The translations under genes and the position numbers were made by a program. Below are positions 7,847-17,668 of a DNA stretch of 64,000 bases, piece by piece; within the stretch, counting starts at the first letter, position 1, and each line of letters starts with the position of its first letter. The notes under the pieces are model-generated. The model had not been told where the DNA came from. It was given only the letters and a program-made list of their open reading frames with translations, and ran no database searches. This stretch comes from Alteromonas confluentis (lineage in GTDB: Bacteria; Pseudomonadota; Gammaproteobacteria; Enterobacterales; Alteromonadaceae), in assembly GCF_001757105.1 (NCBI RefSeq), contig NZ_MDHN01000029.1:62001-126000 (forward strand). The letters are read 5' to 3'.

Positions 7847-9724
7847 TTACTTTTGCGAGGCTATCCAGTCGTTAACCATAAGCTCCAGCGTGCTCAGCGG
7901 AACCGCACCGCCACCGAGTACCAGGTCGTGGAACGCCTTGATATCAAATTTCTCACCAAGCTCGGTTTTCGCCTTTTCTCTTAATTCCAGAATTTTCAGC
8001 ATACCAATCTTATAAGCGGTAGCCTGTCCTGGCATTACAAAGTACCGACGCACTTCTGATTTGGCCTGGCCTTCAGAGATTGGCGTGTTATTGATGAAAT
8101 ATTCAATAGACTGCGCTTCGGTCCACTTCTTCGCGTGAATGCCGGTATCCAGAACCAGACGAATGGCACGCCACATTTCGGAATGCAGACGACCGAAATC
8201 GTTAATCGGTTCTTTATACATGCCCATCTCTTTAGCTAAACGCTCAGAGTAAAGTGCCCAGCCTTCTACGTAACTGGTAAAGAACTGTTGAGTACGGAAT
8301 GTAGGTATATCTTCCAGTTCCTGCGCAATAGCGATTTGCATGTGGTGACCTGGTACACCTTCGTGATAAGCAATCGCTTCCATCTCGCTCTTTGGCATCA
8401 TGGTCATATCAATCAGATGCACATAATACACACCCGGATTAGAACCATCCGGCGAGCTCGGATAGTAATGTTGCGCAGCACCCGGCTGTTCGCGGAACGC
8501 TTCAACACGTTTCACCACCAGATCAGCTTTTGGCAGACGTCCAAAGTAGTCTGGCAATATTTCCTTCATATCGTTGATGTATGTGCGGGCATCTGCCAGA
8601 TAGGCTTCTCGTCCCTCATCAGTGTTTGGATAATACAGGCGCTCGTCAGATTTATCTTCACGTAGATAATCAAACATTTCACGTAAAGTTCCATCGAAAC
8701 CCAGTTCGCCTTTTACCTTTTCCATTTCAGCACGGATACGCGCAACTTCTTTCAGGCCCAGCTCATGGATTTCATCTGCGGTCATGTCTGTGGTGGTAGA
8801 CTGAGCAAGCATCACATTGTAATAAGCTTCGCCATCAGGCAACGCCCATACACCTTTTGCTTCTTTATCCAGATTTGGCAAGTCATCTTCAAACCAGTCA
8901 ATCAGGGTCTGGTAAGCAGGTCCCACCTTGGTGGTGAGCATGGTAGCGGCTTCGTCTATATATTTATCCGCCTGTTCTTGTGTTAGCGTGCCCTGCTCTA
9001 CCAGTGCCTCAGCTTTTGCCTTGAAGTCACCGTAAAGTGCATTGTCATTATCAGAATCATCAAACGGCTTGCCAGAGATAATGCCTTTGCTCTGCTGGAT
9101 TACCCCTTCATAAGCAAAATACGGTGCTTTTACGCCTTCGTCGGCTGCCACGCTAGCACGATCAATAAGCTGATTCACTGCACGACCGGCTTCACCTAAT
9201 CGGCTCACGTAATCTTTAAGATCCTGCTCGCTGCCCACTCTGTGATAGTTAATCAGCACAGTCGGCAACTGAGAGTGCATACCAAACATCTGATTGAAAA
9301 TATATTCCCGACGCTCAAACGGCTTCATCGCTTTTTGCTGCTCGTACCCGAACAGGAATACATTCCAGGAAATCTTCGCATCGTCATCCAGCTTGTCGTA
9401 GTCGAAGGTTTCTTTCATTTCCTTTACCGCAGCTTCCATATCAGCAAAACGTTCGTTGGAGGCCTGCTCAGACATCTGATCCAGCTCGCCGTAACGTTCT
9501 TTTCTGCCCTGCATGGTTAACGCAAGTGGAGACTTTTTCAGCCCTTCTTCGTATTGCTCTTCGAACCACGCGTTTAAGCGTTCGGTTTCTGATTGCTCTG
9601 CCTGCGCCTCGGCGACAACTTCTGACGGCTCTTTCGAAGCTTCATTCGCAGGCGAACAGCCCATCATGGCGGCAGCCACTAAACTCAATGCAAAACCAAA
9701 ACTGGCTTTTACAGAAGATTTCAT
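7847..9724 (-). CDS. DUF885-family lipoprotein, metallopeptidase-like
   Basis: A 625-residue exported protein. The N-terminus is a lipoprotein signal (lipobox AMMGC near residue 23), followed by a low-complexity acidic linker (SKEPSEVVAEAQAEQSE). The rest is a DUF885 domain: long helices and a zinc-peptidase-like motif YHEGVPGHH around residue 457, with a downstream conserved region EGWALYSERLAKEMG. This HEGxPGH pattern suggests a zinc metallopeptidase acting in the periplasm, but no substrate can be named. The start has AAGGGAAA upstream. It stands alone beyond the end of the S10 ribosomal operon. Confidence 0.82.
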   Translation of the reverse strand: MKSSVKASFGFALSLVAAAMMGCSPANEASKEPSEVVAEAQAEQSETERLNAWFEEQYEEGLKKSPLALTMQGRKERYGELDQMSEQASNERFADMEAAVKEMKETFDYDKLDDDAKISWNVFLFGYEQQKAMKPFERREYIFNQMFGMHSQLPTVLINYHRVGSEQDLKDYVSRLGEAGRAVNQLIDRASVAADEGVKAPYFAYEGVIQQSKGIISGKPFDDSDNDNALYGDFKAKAEALVEQGTLTQEQADKYIDEAATMLTTKVGPAYQTLIDWFEDDLPNLDKEAKGVWALPDGEAYYNVMLAQSTTTDMTADEIHELGLKEVARIRAEMEKVKGELGFDGTLREMFDYLREDKSDERLYYPNTDEGREAYLADARTYINDMKEILPDYFGRLPKADLVVKRVEAFREQPGAAQHYYPSSPDGSNPGVYYVHLIDMTMMPKSEMEAIAYHEGVPGHHMQIAIAQELEDIPTFRTQQFFTSYVEGWALYSERLAKEMGMYKEPINDFGRLHSEMWRAIRLVLDTGIHAKKWTEAQSIEYFINNTPISEGQAKSEVRRYFVMPGQATAYKIGMLKILELREKAKTELGEKFDIKAFHDLVLGGGAVPLSTLELMVNDWIASQK

Positions 9725-9852
9725 GCTTGTTTCCCTTTGTTTATTAGAATTATCGTTGATGTGTGGGTTTATCTAATCGTTACGTGATTTTCTGATGTAA
9801 TTAGACGGAGCAATAACCGTACACCGCCTTGTTAAAGACAGCATACCGCTAT

Positions 9853-9864
9853 TTCGTATACGAA
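9853..9864. repeat. 12-bp perfect palindrome upstream of DUF885 gene
   Basis: TTCGTATACGAA is a perfect palindrome 129 nt upstream of the DUF885 start codon, in the 245-nt gap before rpsQ. It could be an operator, but I recognise no regulator for it. The rest of the gap holds only the S10 operon terminator. Confidence 0.3.
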
Positions 9865-9924
9865 GTGAATTGTGTATGTAAGCAATTATTAACGGATGAG
9901 TAAGAAATGCTGAATTTTACATAC

Positions 9925-9952
9925 AAAAAAGCCCGGATAAACCGGGCTTTTT
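9925..9952 (-). terminator. Terminator of the S10 operon
   Basis: GCCCGG (9931-9936) and CCGGGC (9942-9947) form a stem around a 5-nt loop. Read on the minus strand it is followed by a run of six T. It lies 18 nt after the rpsQ stop, so it marks the end of the ribosomal operon here. Confidence 0.88.
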
Positions 9953-9969
9953 CAAGATAAAAACAGCAA

Positions 9970-10227
9970 TTACATGCTAGCTTTTTCTACAACGCTTACC
10001 AGAGTCCAAGTCTTAGTCTTGGAAACAGGGCGGCACTCGCGAATAGTCACGGTATCGCCTTCGTTAGCAGTGTTGCTTTCGTCGTGTGCGTGAAGCTTGG
10101 TAGAACGCTTGATGAACTTCCCGTAGATAGGGTGTTTAACGAAACGCTCAACAACAACAGTGATTGACTTATCACCTTTGTTGCTAACCACACGACCTTG
10201 TACTGTACGAACATTTTGCTCAGTCAT
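9970..10227 (-). CDS. rpsQ: 30S ribosomal protein S17
   Basis: S17, an early 16S rRNA-binding protein of the 30S body (85 residues). The OB-fold sequence is standard: [20 protein letters not shown], then [20 protein letters not shown] and RPVSKTKTW. It shares one base with the rpmC stop and is the last gene of the operon. In E. coli rplN of the spc operon follows; here a terminator and a DUF885 gene follow instead. Confidence 0.97.
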   Translation of the reverse strand: MTEQNVRTVQGRVVSNKGDKSITVVVERFVKHPIYGKFIKRSTKLHAHDESNTANEGDTVTIRECRPVSKTKTWTLVSVVEKASM

Positions 10228-10418
10228 TACGCATCAGCCTTTTGAGTCAGAATGGTTTTAACACGCGCGATGTTACGACGCACTTTCTTCAGCTGGTCTG
10301 TTTTTTCAAGCTGACCAGTTGAATGCTGCATGCGCAAGTTGAACTGTTCGCGTAGCAGGTTTAACAACTCTGCGTTCAGCTCTTCTACGCTTTTATCTTT
10401 CAGTTCAGTCGCTTTCAT
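10227..10418 (-). CDS. rpmC: 50S ribosomal protein L29
   Basis: L29, a small two-helix protein near the peptide exit tunnel (63 residues). It carries the family pattern [29 protein letters not shown] and [11 protein letters not shown]. It overlaps its neighbours rplP and rpsQ by one base each, so translation of the three is probably coupled. Confidence 0.97.
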   Translation of the reverse strand: MKATELKDKSVEELNAELLNLLREQFNLRMQHSTGQLEKTDQLKKVRRNIARVKTILTQKADA

Positions 10419-10831
10419 TACATCACCGTCCGAGTTACAAAGGTTGTTTTAAATGGCAGTTTTGCCGCTGCCAGTTCAAACGCTTCGCGTGCCAGAGACT
10501 CAGGAACACCTTCCATCTCATACAGAACACGGCCAGGTTGAATTTGGCATACCCAGTACTCAACGTTACCTTTACCTTTACCTTGACGCACTTCAAGAGG
10601 CTTCTCAGTAATTGGTTTGTCAGGGAAAACCCGAATCCAGATTTTACCTTGACGCTTAACGTGACGAGTCATAGCACGACGCGCTGCTTCGATTTGGCGT
10701 GCAGTCATACGACCACGGCCAACTGCTTTCAGGCCATAAGTGCCGAAGCTTACTTTGCCACCAGCAATAGCAAGACCACGGTTACGACCTTTATGCATTT
10801 TACGAAATTTCATGCGTTTTGGTTGTAACAT
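10418..10831 (-). CDS. rplP: 50S ribosomal protein L16
   Basis: L16, needed for the A site and late 50S assembly (137 residues). It begins [19 protein letters not shown] and has the conserved [19 protein letters not shown] and [16 protein letters not shown] stretches, full length. In other bacteria the arginine in the KGKGN loop region is hydroxylated by RoxA; no such enzyme is in this window. It lies 3 nt after rpsC. Confidence 0.97.
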   Translation of the reverse strand: MLQPKRMKFRKMHKGRNRGLAIAGGKVSFGTYGLKAVGRGRMTARQIEAARRAMTRHVKRQGKIWIRVFPDKPITEKPLEVRQGKGKGNVEYWVCQIQPGRVLYEMEGVPESLAREAFELAAAKLPFKTTFVTRTVM

Positions 10832-10834
10832 GAT

Positions 10835-11539
10835 TTAGCCCTCTCGCTTAGCGTTGCGGCCTTTCTTCTTAGGTTGAGCTGGCGCAGCCGGCTCTTGGTT
10901 TGTAGGCAGACCGCCCAGAACCTCACCTTTGAAGATCCAAACTTTAGTACCAATGATACCGTAGGTAGTTAAAGCTTCAGAAGTCGCATAATCGATGTCT
11001 GCACGGAAAGTGTGCAGAGGAACGCGACCTTCACGGTACCACTCAGAACGTGCAATCTCTGCACCGCCCAGACGGCCGCTAACTTCAACTTTGATACCTT
11101 TGGCACCAAGGCGCATTGCATTTTGTACCGCACGCTTCATAGCGCGGCGGAACATTACACGACGCTCCAGCTGACTAGAGATGCTGTCAGCTACTAACTG
11201 TGCATCCAGCTCTGGCTTGCGTACTTCAGCAATGTTGATCTGAGCAGGCACACCGGCCAGCTTAGATACGTAATTACGCAGTTTTTCTACGTCTTCACCT
11301 TTCTTACCGATAACAACGCCCGGACGAGCAGTGTGAATAGTCACACGGATGCTCTTAGCAGGACGCTCGATCACGATTTTAGAAAGTGAAGCGTTTTTCA
11401 GCTGCTTAGTCAGATACTGACGTACCTGATGATCGTTATACAGGTTGTCTGCATAGTCTGCAGTATTAGCGTACCAGGTCGAAGTCCATGGTTTGCTGAT
11501 ACCCAGGCGTATACCTGTAGGATGTACCTTCTGTCCCAT
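10835..11539 (-). CDS. rpsC: 30S ribosomal protein S3
   Basis: S3, part of the mRNA entry channel with helicase-like function (234 residues). It starts [18 protein letters not shown], contains the KH domain with the [15 protein letters not shown] loop (about residues 75-90), and the C-terminal domain motif [17 protein letters not shown]. The tail is basic and rich in Ala, Pro and Lys. It is in the usual place between rplV and rplP. Confidence 0.97.
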   Translation of the reverse strand: MGQKVHPTGIRLGISKPWTSTWYANTADYADNLYNDHQVRQYLTKQLKNASLSKIVIERPAKSIRVTIHTARPGVVIGKKGEDVEKLRNYVSKLAGVPAQINIAEVRKPELDAQLVADSISSQLERRVMFRRAMKRAVQNAMRLGAKGIKVEVSGRLGGAEIARSEWYREGRVPLHTFRADIDYATSEALTTYGIIGTKVWIFKGEVLGGLPTNQEPAAPAQPKKKGRNAKREG

Positions 11540-11548
11540 TGTCTACTC

Positions 11549-11881
11549 CTAGTTATCCGCTACAACTACAGTGATGTGGCTGCTGCGCTTAAAGATACGA
11601 TCAGCACGGCCTTTAGCACGTGGCTTGATACGTTTCATCGTTGGACCTTCGTCAACGAAGATTTTCGCAACTTTCAGCTCGTCGATGTCAGCACCTTCGT
11701 TATGCTCTGCGTTGGCAATAGCAGACTCCAGTACTTTCTTAACTAATGCTGCGCTTTTCTTCGGGCTGTACGCTAAAACTTCAAGAGCTTTTTCAACGTT
11801 CAGGCCGCGAATTTGATCCGCAACCAAGCGTGCTTTCTGAGCCGACGTGCGGGCAAAGCGATGTTTAGCTAATGCTTCCAT
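11549..11881 (-). CDS. rplV: 50S ribosomal protein L22
   Basis: L22, lining the peptide exit tunnel (110 residues). Conserved features are [20 protein letters not shown] near the start and the tunnel-facing loop near [14 protein letters not shown], the place where macrolide-resistance changes occur in other species; nothing unusual is visible in the loop. It is followed by rpsC after 9 nt. Confidence 0.97.
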   Translation of the reverse strand: MEALAKHRFARTSAQKARLVADQIRGLNVEKALEVLAYSPKKSAALVKKVLESAIANAEHNEGADIDELKVAKIFVDEGPTMKRIKPRAKGRADRIFKRSSHITVVVADN

Positions 11882-11891
11882 TTCCTACCCC

Positions 11892-12167
11892 TTAACGTTT
11901 GCTTTTCTTGTCCGCGACATGGCCGCGGTAAGTACGCGTTGGCGCAAATTCGCCCAACTTGTGGCCGACCATTTCGTCACTTACGATGACAGGTACATGT
12001 TGGCGACCGTTATGGACCGCAATGGTCAACCCAATCATATCTGGGATGATCATCGAACGACGTGACCAAGTTTTAATTGGTTTACGGTCGTTCGCTTCCA
12101 CTGCAGCCTCTACCTTCTTCAGCAAGTGAAGGTCGATAAATGGACCTTTCTTGAGAGAACGTGGCAT
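11892..12167 (-). CDS. rpsS: 30S ribosomal protein S19
   Basis: S19, in the head of the 30S subunit near the A and P sites (91 residues). It starts [20 protein letters not shown] and has the conserved [22 protein letters not shown] and [19 protein letters not shown] segments. Gene order matches the standard S10 operon, with rplV 10 nt downstream. Confidence 0.97.
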   Translation of the reverse strand: MPRSLKKGPFIDLHLLKKVEAAVEANDRKPIKTWSRRSMIIPDMIGLTIAVHNGRQHVPVIVSDEMVGHKLGEFAPTRTYRGHVADKKSKR

Positions 12168-12182
12168 GGTGAATCCTCGCTA

Positions 12183-13007
12183 TTACTTGTTACGACGACG
12201 TACGATAAGCTTATCAGTACGCTTGTTGCTACGGGTTTTCTTACCTTTAGTAGGAACACCCCATGGAGTCACTGGGTGACGACCACCAGACGTACGTCCT
12301 TCACCACCACCGTGCGGGTGATCTACCGGGTTCATTACAACACCACGGACTGTAGGACGAATACCACGCCAGCGGCTCGCACCGGCTTTACCCAGTGAAC
12401 GCAGCATGTGTTCTGCATTGCCAACTTCACCGATTGTTGCACGGCAGTCAGACAATACTTTACGCATTTCACCTGAACGCAGACGCAGAGTAACGTAGTT
12501 ACCTTCACGTGCCAGGATCTGAGCGTATTGACCAGCAGAGCGAGCGATTTGCGCGCCTTTGCCAGGCTTCATTTCGATAGCGTGTACAGTTGTACCTACT
12601 GGGATGTTGCGCATAGGCAGGGCGTTACCTGCTTTGATCGCTGCATCTGAACCAGACTGAATCGCATCACCTGCTTTCAGACCCTTAGGTGCCAGGATGT
12701 ACTTACGCTCACCGTCTGCATACAGTACCAGAGCAATGTTTGCAGAGCGGTTTGGATCGTATTCTAAACGTTCAATTTTGGCAGGTACGCCGTCTTTGTT
12801 ACGTTTGAAGTCAACGATACGGTAGTGTTGCTTATGACCACCACCGTGGTGACGTACGGTAATACGACCATTGTTGTTGCGGCCACCAGATTTGCTGTTC
12901 TTGTCTAACAAAGGCGCGTGAGGCGCACCTTTGTGCAGATCAGGGTTAACAACCTGAACAACGTGACGACGACCGGCAGAAGTTGGCTTAGCTTTCATTA
13001 ATGGCAT
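12183..13007 (-). CDS. rplB: 50S ribosomal protein L2
   Basis: L2, a primary 23S rRNA-binding protein needed for subunit joining and peptidyl-transferase activity (274 residues). It has the SH3-like and OB domains and the C-terminal [18 protein letters not shown] motif with the invariant histidine near the peptidyl-transferase centre. It is 14 nt after rplW and 15 nt before rpsS. Confidence 0.98.
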   Translation of the reverse strand: MPLMKAKPTSAGRRHVVQVVNPDLHKGAPHAPLLDKNSKSGGRNNNGRITVRHHGGGHKQHYRIVDFKRNKDGVPAKIERLEYDPNRSANIALVLYADGERKYILAPKGLKAGDAIQSGSDAAIKAGNALPMRNIPVGTTVHAIEMKPGKGAQIARSAGQYAQILAREGNYVTLRLRSGEMRKVLSDCRATIGEVGNAEHMLRSLGKAGASRWRGIRPTVRGVVMNPVDHPHGGGEGRTSGGRHPVTPWGVPTKGKKTRSNKRTDKLIVRRRNK

Positions 13008-13021
13008 TTCTAATCCCCTTC

Positions 13022-13321
13022 TTATTCAGCGCCACCGACAAAGTCGATGTCCTGACCTTCTTTAAGCGATACATACGCTTTTTTCCAGTCGCTACGCTTA
13101 CCGAAAGACATGCCGTGACGCTTAGTTTTACCCTTAACGTTCACAGTGCGTACGTCAGCTACTTCAACTTCAAACAGTTTTTCAACTGCTGCTTTGATTT
13201 CAGCTTTGTTCGCGTCTTTAGCTACTTTGAATACAACCGTGTTGCTCGCTTCAGCAGCCATCGTAGACTTTTCTGAAACGTGTGGTGCCTTAAGCACGTT
13301 CAGTAGACGTTCTTCTTTCAT
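13022..13321 (-). CDS. rplW: 50S ribosomal protein L23
   Basis: L23, at the tunnel exit, where trigger factor and SRP dock (99 residues). It starts [20 protein letters not shown] and has the [22 protein letters not shown] loop typical of the family, though that loop is described here only in part. Its ATG overlaps the rplD stop by 4 nt (ATGA), so translation is coupled to L4. Confidence 0.97.
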   Translation of the reverse strand: MKEERLLNVLKAPHVSEKSTMAAEASNTVVFKVAKDANKAEIKAAVEKLFEVEVADVRTVNVKGKTKRHGMSFGKRSDWKKAYVSLKEGQDIDFVGGAE

Positions 13322-13923
13322 GCTAACGCCTCCTCAAGTTGTTTCACTGCATCCGCAGTAATCAGCACTTTTTCAAATGCGATCAGGCTAACAGGGTCGA
13401 TACCAGCAACATCACGTACATCAACTTTGTACAGGTTGCGAGCAGACAGGAACAGGTTCTCGTCTACTTCTGGAGTAACGATCAGAACATCAGACAGTTC
13501 CAGTTCAGCCAGTTTAGCTACCAGTGCCTTAGTTTTAGGCTCATCGATGCCGAACTTCTCAACAACAACCAGACGGTCTTGACGAATCAGTTCAGACAGG
13601 ATGCTCTTGATAGCACCACGGTACATTTTCTTGTTAACTTTTTGTTCAAAGTTACGAGGCTTCGCAGCGAATGCGCGGCCACCGCCAACCCAGATTGGGC
13701 TACGGATAGTACCAGCACGTGCACGGCCAGTACCTTTTTGACGCCATGGCTTCTTACCACCACCGCGAACTTCAGAACGAGTCTTCTGAGCTTTAGAACC
13801 CTGACGGGCAGCATTGCCGTAAGCAACAACTACCTGGTGTACCAGAGCTTCGTTAAACTCACGTCCAAAGGTCGCTTCGGATACTTCAAGAGCGCTTTGC
13901 GCGTCTTTCAATGTTAATTCCAT
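13318..13923 (-). CDS. rplD: 50S ribosomal protein L4, operon autoregulator
   Basis: L4, both a structural protein of the exit tunnel and, in enteric bacteria, the repressor of the S10 operon, acting on transcription and translation through the leader RNA (201 residues). Conserved stretches include [19 protein letters not shown] and [20 protein letters not shown] chose the ATG at 13923 (MELTLKDAQ) as in E. coli; the GTG one codon upstream is less likely, and GGGGAG is suitably placed. It matches the L4-type leader hairpin found before rpsJ. Confidence 0.97.
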   Translation of the reverse strand: MELTLKDAQSALEVSEATFGREFNEALVHQVVVAYGNAARQGSKAQKTRSEVRGGGKKPWRQKGTGRARAGTIRSPIWVGGGRAFAAKPRNFEQKVNKKMYRGAIKSILSELIRQDRLVVVEKFGIDEPKTKALVAKLAELELSDVLIVTPEVDENLFLSARNLYKVDVRDVAGIDPVSLIAFEKVLITADAVKQLEEALA

Positions 13924-13941
13924 CACTTAACTCCCCAGACG

Positions 13942-14580
13942 TTACGCTTTAACAGCTGGCTTTACGATAACATCGCTGCCAGTTGCGCCAGGTACGGCAC
14001 CTTTAACCAGGATCAGGCTGTTTTCTACGTCTACACGTACAACTTCCAGAGACTGAGTGGTGACTTGCTTGTTACCAAGTTGGCCAGCCATTTTCTTGCC
14101 TTTGAAAACTTTACCTGGTGATTGGTTTTGACCAATTGAACCAGGAGCACGGTGAGACAAAGAGTTACCGTGAGTCATACGTTGTGAACTGAAGTTCCAA
14201 CGTTTGATTGCACCTTGGAAACCTTTACCTTTAGAAGTACCAGTTACATCAATTTTCTTGGTGTCGTTGAAGATTTCTACAGTGATTTCACTGCCAACTT
14301 CAATTTCAGCACCTTCGTTGTCTTCCAGGCGGAATTCTACCAGAGTGCGGCCTGCTTCAACGCCAGCTTTAGCAAAGTGACCTGCTTCAGCTTTGTTTAC
14401 GCGGTTCGCTTTCTTAGTACCAGTAGTAACCTGAAGAGCGCGATAACCGTCAGTTTCCTCAGAACGAACCTGAGTAACGCGGTTTGGGGTCGCTTCGATA
14501 ACAGTCACAGGGATAGACGTGCCATCTTCAGTGAAGATGCGAGTCATACCCACTTTACGACCGACTAGACCAATCGCCAT
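13942..14580 (-). CDS. rplC: 50S ribosomal protein L3
   Basis: L3, an early assembly protein close to the peptidyl-transferase centre (212 residues). It begins [20 protein letters not shown] and carries the core loop [18 protein letters not shown], with a Gln after the GSIG element where some species are methylated by PrmB. It lies 18 nt after rpsJ and 18 nt before rplD. Confidence 0.97.
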   Translation of the reverse strand: MAIGLVGRKVGMTRIFTEDGTSIPVTVIEATPNRVTQVRSEETDGYRALQVTTGTKKANRVNKAEAGHFAKAGVEAGRTLVEFRLEDNEGAEIEVGSEITVEIFNDTKKIDVTGTSKGKGFQGAIKRWNFSSQRMTHGNSLSHRAPGSIGQNQSPGKVFKGKKMAGQLGNKQVTTQSLEVVRVDVENSLILVKGAVPGATGSDVIVKPAVKA

Positions 14581-14598
14581 TGTTAATACCCTCTCTTA

Positions 14599-14913
<315 letters not shown>

Positions 14914-14934
14914 TTAAGCTCCAATCGAAAGAAC

Positions 14935-14981
14935 AAAAAAATCATCTTCTCACTCCCTCTTATAAATGGGATGAAAAGATG
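14935..14981 (-). promoter_or_regulatory. S10-leader attenuator hairpin (L4-responsive type)
   Basis: On the minus strand, CATCTTTTCA (14981-14972) pairs with TGAGAAGATG (14952-14943) over 10 bp including one G-T pair, extended by TCCC/GGGA with one bulged base, around a loop of about 10 nt. It is followed at once by seven T (14941-14935) and then the rpsJ ribosome region. This hairpin plus U run directly before rpsJ matches the site where L4 causes NusA-dependent termination in the E. coli S10 leader. The match is by architecture, not by alignment. Confidence 0.7.
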
Positions 14982-15148
14982 TGCGTATAAACCAGTGATT
15001 CCCAATTGGAATCTTGTTCTTTGTTTCTGACACGCCCGCTACGTTACCGGTTTACTGGAGTTGTAGCTTCGGCATCTACCCTAAAAGCAGTGTAGTTGCG
15101 GCCGAAACCATGCCTTTTGTACAAGTTGTACATGGCAAGTGGGCGCGA

Positions 15149-15176
15149 ATTATACAGAACTAACGAATCAAAGCAA
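15149..15176 (-). promoter_or_regulatory. Predicted S10 operon promoter
   Basis: On the minus strand a perfect -10 TATAAT (15154-15149) is preceded 16 bp upstream by TTGCTT (15176-15171), followed by a GC-rich discriminator (TCGCGCCC) typical of growth-rate-controlled promoters. Predicted start is near 15142, giving a leader of about 230 nt. The rest of the 496-nt gap between rpsJ and the GspE-family gene contains a TTGTACA direct repeat in the leader but no gene that I can see. Confidence 0.65.
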
Positions 15177-15406
15177 CCGCGAATTGTAAAAATTGATCTA
15201 TTTTTATTCAGTGGGTAGGTTGTACTAGGTTATTTATACGTAAGTCATTGTCGGTATCAGGTAAATCGCGGCTTCTGCATTCTCGGTCAGTTGCTGGTTT
15301 AACCAGAAAGGGGTATTGTGAAACGCATTAGTTTCGGGCGCTACCACGTTTTTTTGCCCGGTATGTCTCGTATTGTCGGTTTGTCTTAATAATAGAACCT
15401 TTATTT

Positions 15407-17629
15407 ATGCTCGGAAACAGTAGTCAGCAGTTGGCATTTGATAAAATCAACAGCATCCTTGAGAAGCATTCATCCTTACTTGATGCCTATAGCGAAATTG
15501 AATCCATCATTCTTGATTTGTTCGATACGCAGCGTATGAGTATTTTTATGCGTCGTCGGCAACACCAGGATTTGGTTGCCCGCTTTAAAACTGGAAAGGC
15601 CACACAGGAAATTAAGGTTCCCATTTCGCCAATGTCCATTGCAGGTTATGTCGCGCTTGCTCAACGACCAGTGATCGTCGCTAACCCTTACGACACTGAA
15701 GAATTAGCCAGTATTCATCCCCGTCTTCGTTTCGCCGACAAATTCGATAAGAGCACAAATTTCCGTACCAATAATATTCTGTGTGTGCCCATTTTGAATG
15801 CCGGTGTTCTGCTTGGCGTTATGCAGCTCATTAATAAGGAAACAGGACCGTTCAACGATACCGACCTCACCGTCGCTCAAAACCTCACGGAACTGTTGGG
15901 AAATAAGTTTCGATATGAGCTAGGTGGTACTAACAATCCCTTCGACCTGTTGCTGCATAAAAACCTGATTTCATCCACAGCGCTGGCAGAGTTAATAGAA
16001 AGCGCCAACGATCACCGAGCTTTAGTGCAGCGATTGATGTCTGAACACAGCATCCGCGAGAATGATCTAGGAAACACGCTTTCTGTGCATTATCAGGTAC
16101 CTTATATCCCGTACCTGCCGGAAAAGTATCACCTGTATCAAAACAACAGTAAGTTAAACCTCTCTTATCTAAAGCGTAATCTTGTTGCCGTAATTGCCGA
16201 TGCGCACGAACGCCCCACTGTATTAATGGCAGAGCCGAACAATGCTGCGCTGCTTATGGAAATAGAAAGTGCGCTGGGCATAGATACCTACGAAATAGCT
16301 GTCGCGTTGCCTAACCAGGTCATGCAATATCTAGGTGAAGGTAGCGGTGGTGGCGCCCCCGGCGAGATGAGCGAAATTCTCGACGAAATCAGCGCCGGCG
16401 ATGAAGACAGCGACGACCAGGTTGATGAAATGTCTGACGACGCGCCAGCCGTGGTGCGTCTTGTGAGCCGGGTTCTGCACGATGCAAAGCGGCTAAACGC
16501 GTCGGATATCCACATTGACCCGGAAAAAGGCGGCCCTACCCGCGTGAGAATGCGTGTGGATGGCGTGTGTCGGGATATGAGTCAAATTCCGCAATCTCAC
16601 CACAGTGCGGTCATCGCTCGTATTAAAATTTTGTCGAACCTGAATATTGCCGAAAAACGGGTGCCACAAGACGGCAAGCTCTCTTTCCGTATGAATGGAC
16701 AGTTAGTAGAGGTGCGTGTTGCCACCATTCCCACCGTCGCTGGCGAAGGCGTGGTAATGCGTATATTGGCATCAGGCGGTGCCATGCCCATCGATAAAAT
16801 GAACCTTGCGCCATCGAACATTCAGCGCCTCGAAAGTATGATTCGTAAGCCTCACGGCATTCTATTGGTTGTAGGACCTACCGGTTCAGGTAAAACCACC
16901 ACGCTCCACGCAGTGTTGGGCTATCTGAACACGCCGGAGAAGAAAATCTGGACTGCCGAAGACCCGGTGGAAATTACTCAGGCCGGTTTACAGCAGGTGC
17001 AGGTAAGTCCGAAAATTGGTTTTACCTTCGCGGCGGCGCTTCGGGCGTTCCTTCGGGCCGACCCGGATATCATCCTCATCGGTGAGATGCGTGACAAAGA
17101 AACCGCCCATGCCGGTATCGAAGCGTCCCTTACCGGTCACCTTGTGTTATCTACCCTGCACACCAACTCTGCACCAGAAACCATCACCCGTTTGCTGGAT
17201 TTAGGTCTGGACCCGGTAAACTTCTCAGATGCTTGTGTGGGTATTCTAGCACAGCGACTAATTCGCACATTGTGCAAGAGCTGTAAAAAAGAGTACCCGG
17301 CATCAGAGAGCGACGTGGCGTTTATCAAACGTCAATATGGTGAAGACTACCTTGCAGAACTGAACCTTCCAACGCCGCTTATGCTACACAAGGCGGAAGG
17401 CTGCGATGATTGTGGTGGTACAGGCTATCGCGGTCGGACCGGTGTACACGAACTGCTTGGAATGACACCAGAGCTACGCAGCTTGGTGTACAAAGAAGGC
17501 AGTGTATCTGACATGAAAGATCAGGCGATGAAAGACGGCATGCGTACACTGGTTCAGGATGCTATTTATAAAGTGATCAAGGGCGATACCGATCTCGCGC
17601 AAGTGCAAATTGTCAGTGGTGCGGAATAA
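15407..17629 (+). CDS. GspE/PilB-family ATPase with N-terminal GAF domain
   Basis: A 740-residue secretion-type ATPase. An N-terminal GAF domain (about 1-175; FRTNNILCVPILN and GVLLGVMQLINKETGPF) is followed by a GspE/MshE N-terminal domain (about 190-300), an acidic linker and the hexameric ATPase with Walker A GPTGSGKTTTLHAVLG (about 488-503), Asp box ILIGEMRD, and His box LVLSTLHTN. A CxxC...CxxC zinc element (CKSC and CDDC) is present. These ATPases drive type II secretion or type IV pilus assembly, but no other machinery gene lies nearby. The GAF domain suggests ligand or nucleotide control. The ribosome site is poor. Confidence 0.85.
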   Translation: MLGNSSQQLAFDKINSILEKHSSLLDAYSEIESIILDLFDTQRMSIFMRRRQHQDLVARFKTGKATQEIKVPISPMSIAGYVALAQRPVIVANPYDTEELASIHPRLRFADKFDKSTNFRTNNILCVPILNAGVLLGVMQLINKETGPFNDTDLTVAQNLTELLGNKFRYELGGTNNPFDLLLHKNLISSTALAELIESANDHRALVQRLMSEHSIRENDLGNTLSVHYQVPYIPYLPEKYHLYQNNSKLNLSYLKRNLVAVIADAHERPTVLMAEPNNAALLMEIESALGIDTYEIAVALPNQVMQYLGEGSGGGAPGEMSEILDEISAGDEDSDDQVDEMSDDAPAVVRLVSRVLHDAKRLNASDIHIDPEKGGPTRVRMRVDGVCRDMSQIPQSHHSAVIARIKILSNLNIAEKRVPQDGKLSFRMNGQLVEVRVATIPTVAGEGVVMRILASGGAMPIDKMNLAPSNIQRLESMIRKPHGILLVVGPTGSGKTTTLHAVLGYLNTPEKKIWTAEDPVEITQAGLQQVQVSPKIGFTFAAALRAFLRADPDIILIGEMRDKETAHAGIEASLTGHLVLSTLHTNSAPETITRLLDLGLDPVNFSDACVGILAQRLIRTLCKSCKKEYPASESDVAFIKRQYGEDYLAELNLPTPLMLHKAEGCDDCGGTGYRGRTGVHELLGMTPELRSLVYKEGSVSDMKDQAMKDGMRTLVQDAIYKVIKGDTDLAQVQIVSGAE

Positions 17630-17668
17630 CGTTACCCAAGTTATGCAAAAGCGGCACGTTGTTGCCGC

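Noticed and set aside
9853..9864. Resemblance of the palindrome to a loxP half site
   Set aside because: Only a short core matches, the spacer arrangement is absent and there is no nearby recombinase gene; kept only as a palindrome.
13339..13917. 192-codon open frame antisense to rplD
   Set aside because: rplD is a clear ribosomal gene; the antisense frame has no domain and ribosomal genes often leave such frames.
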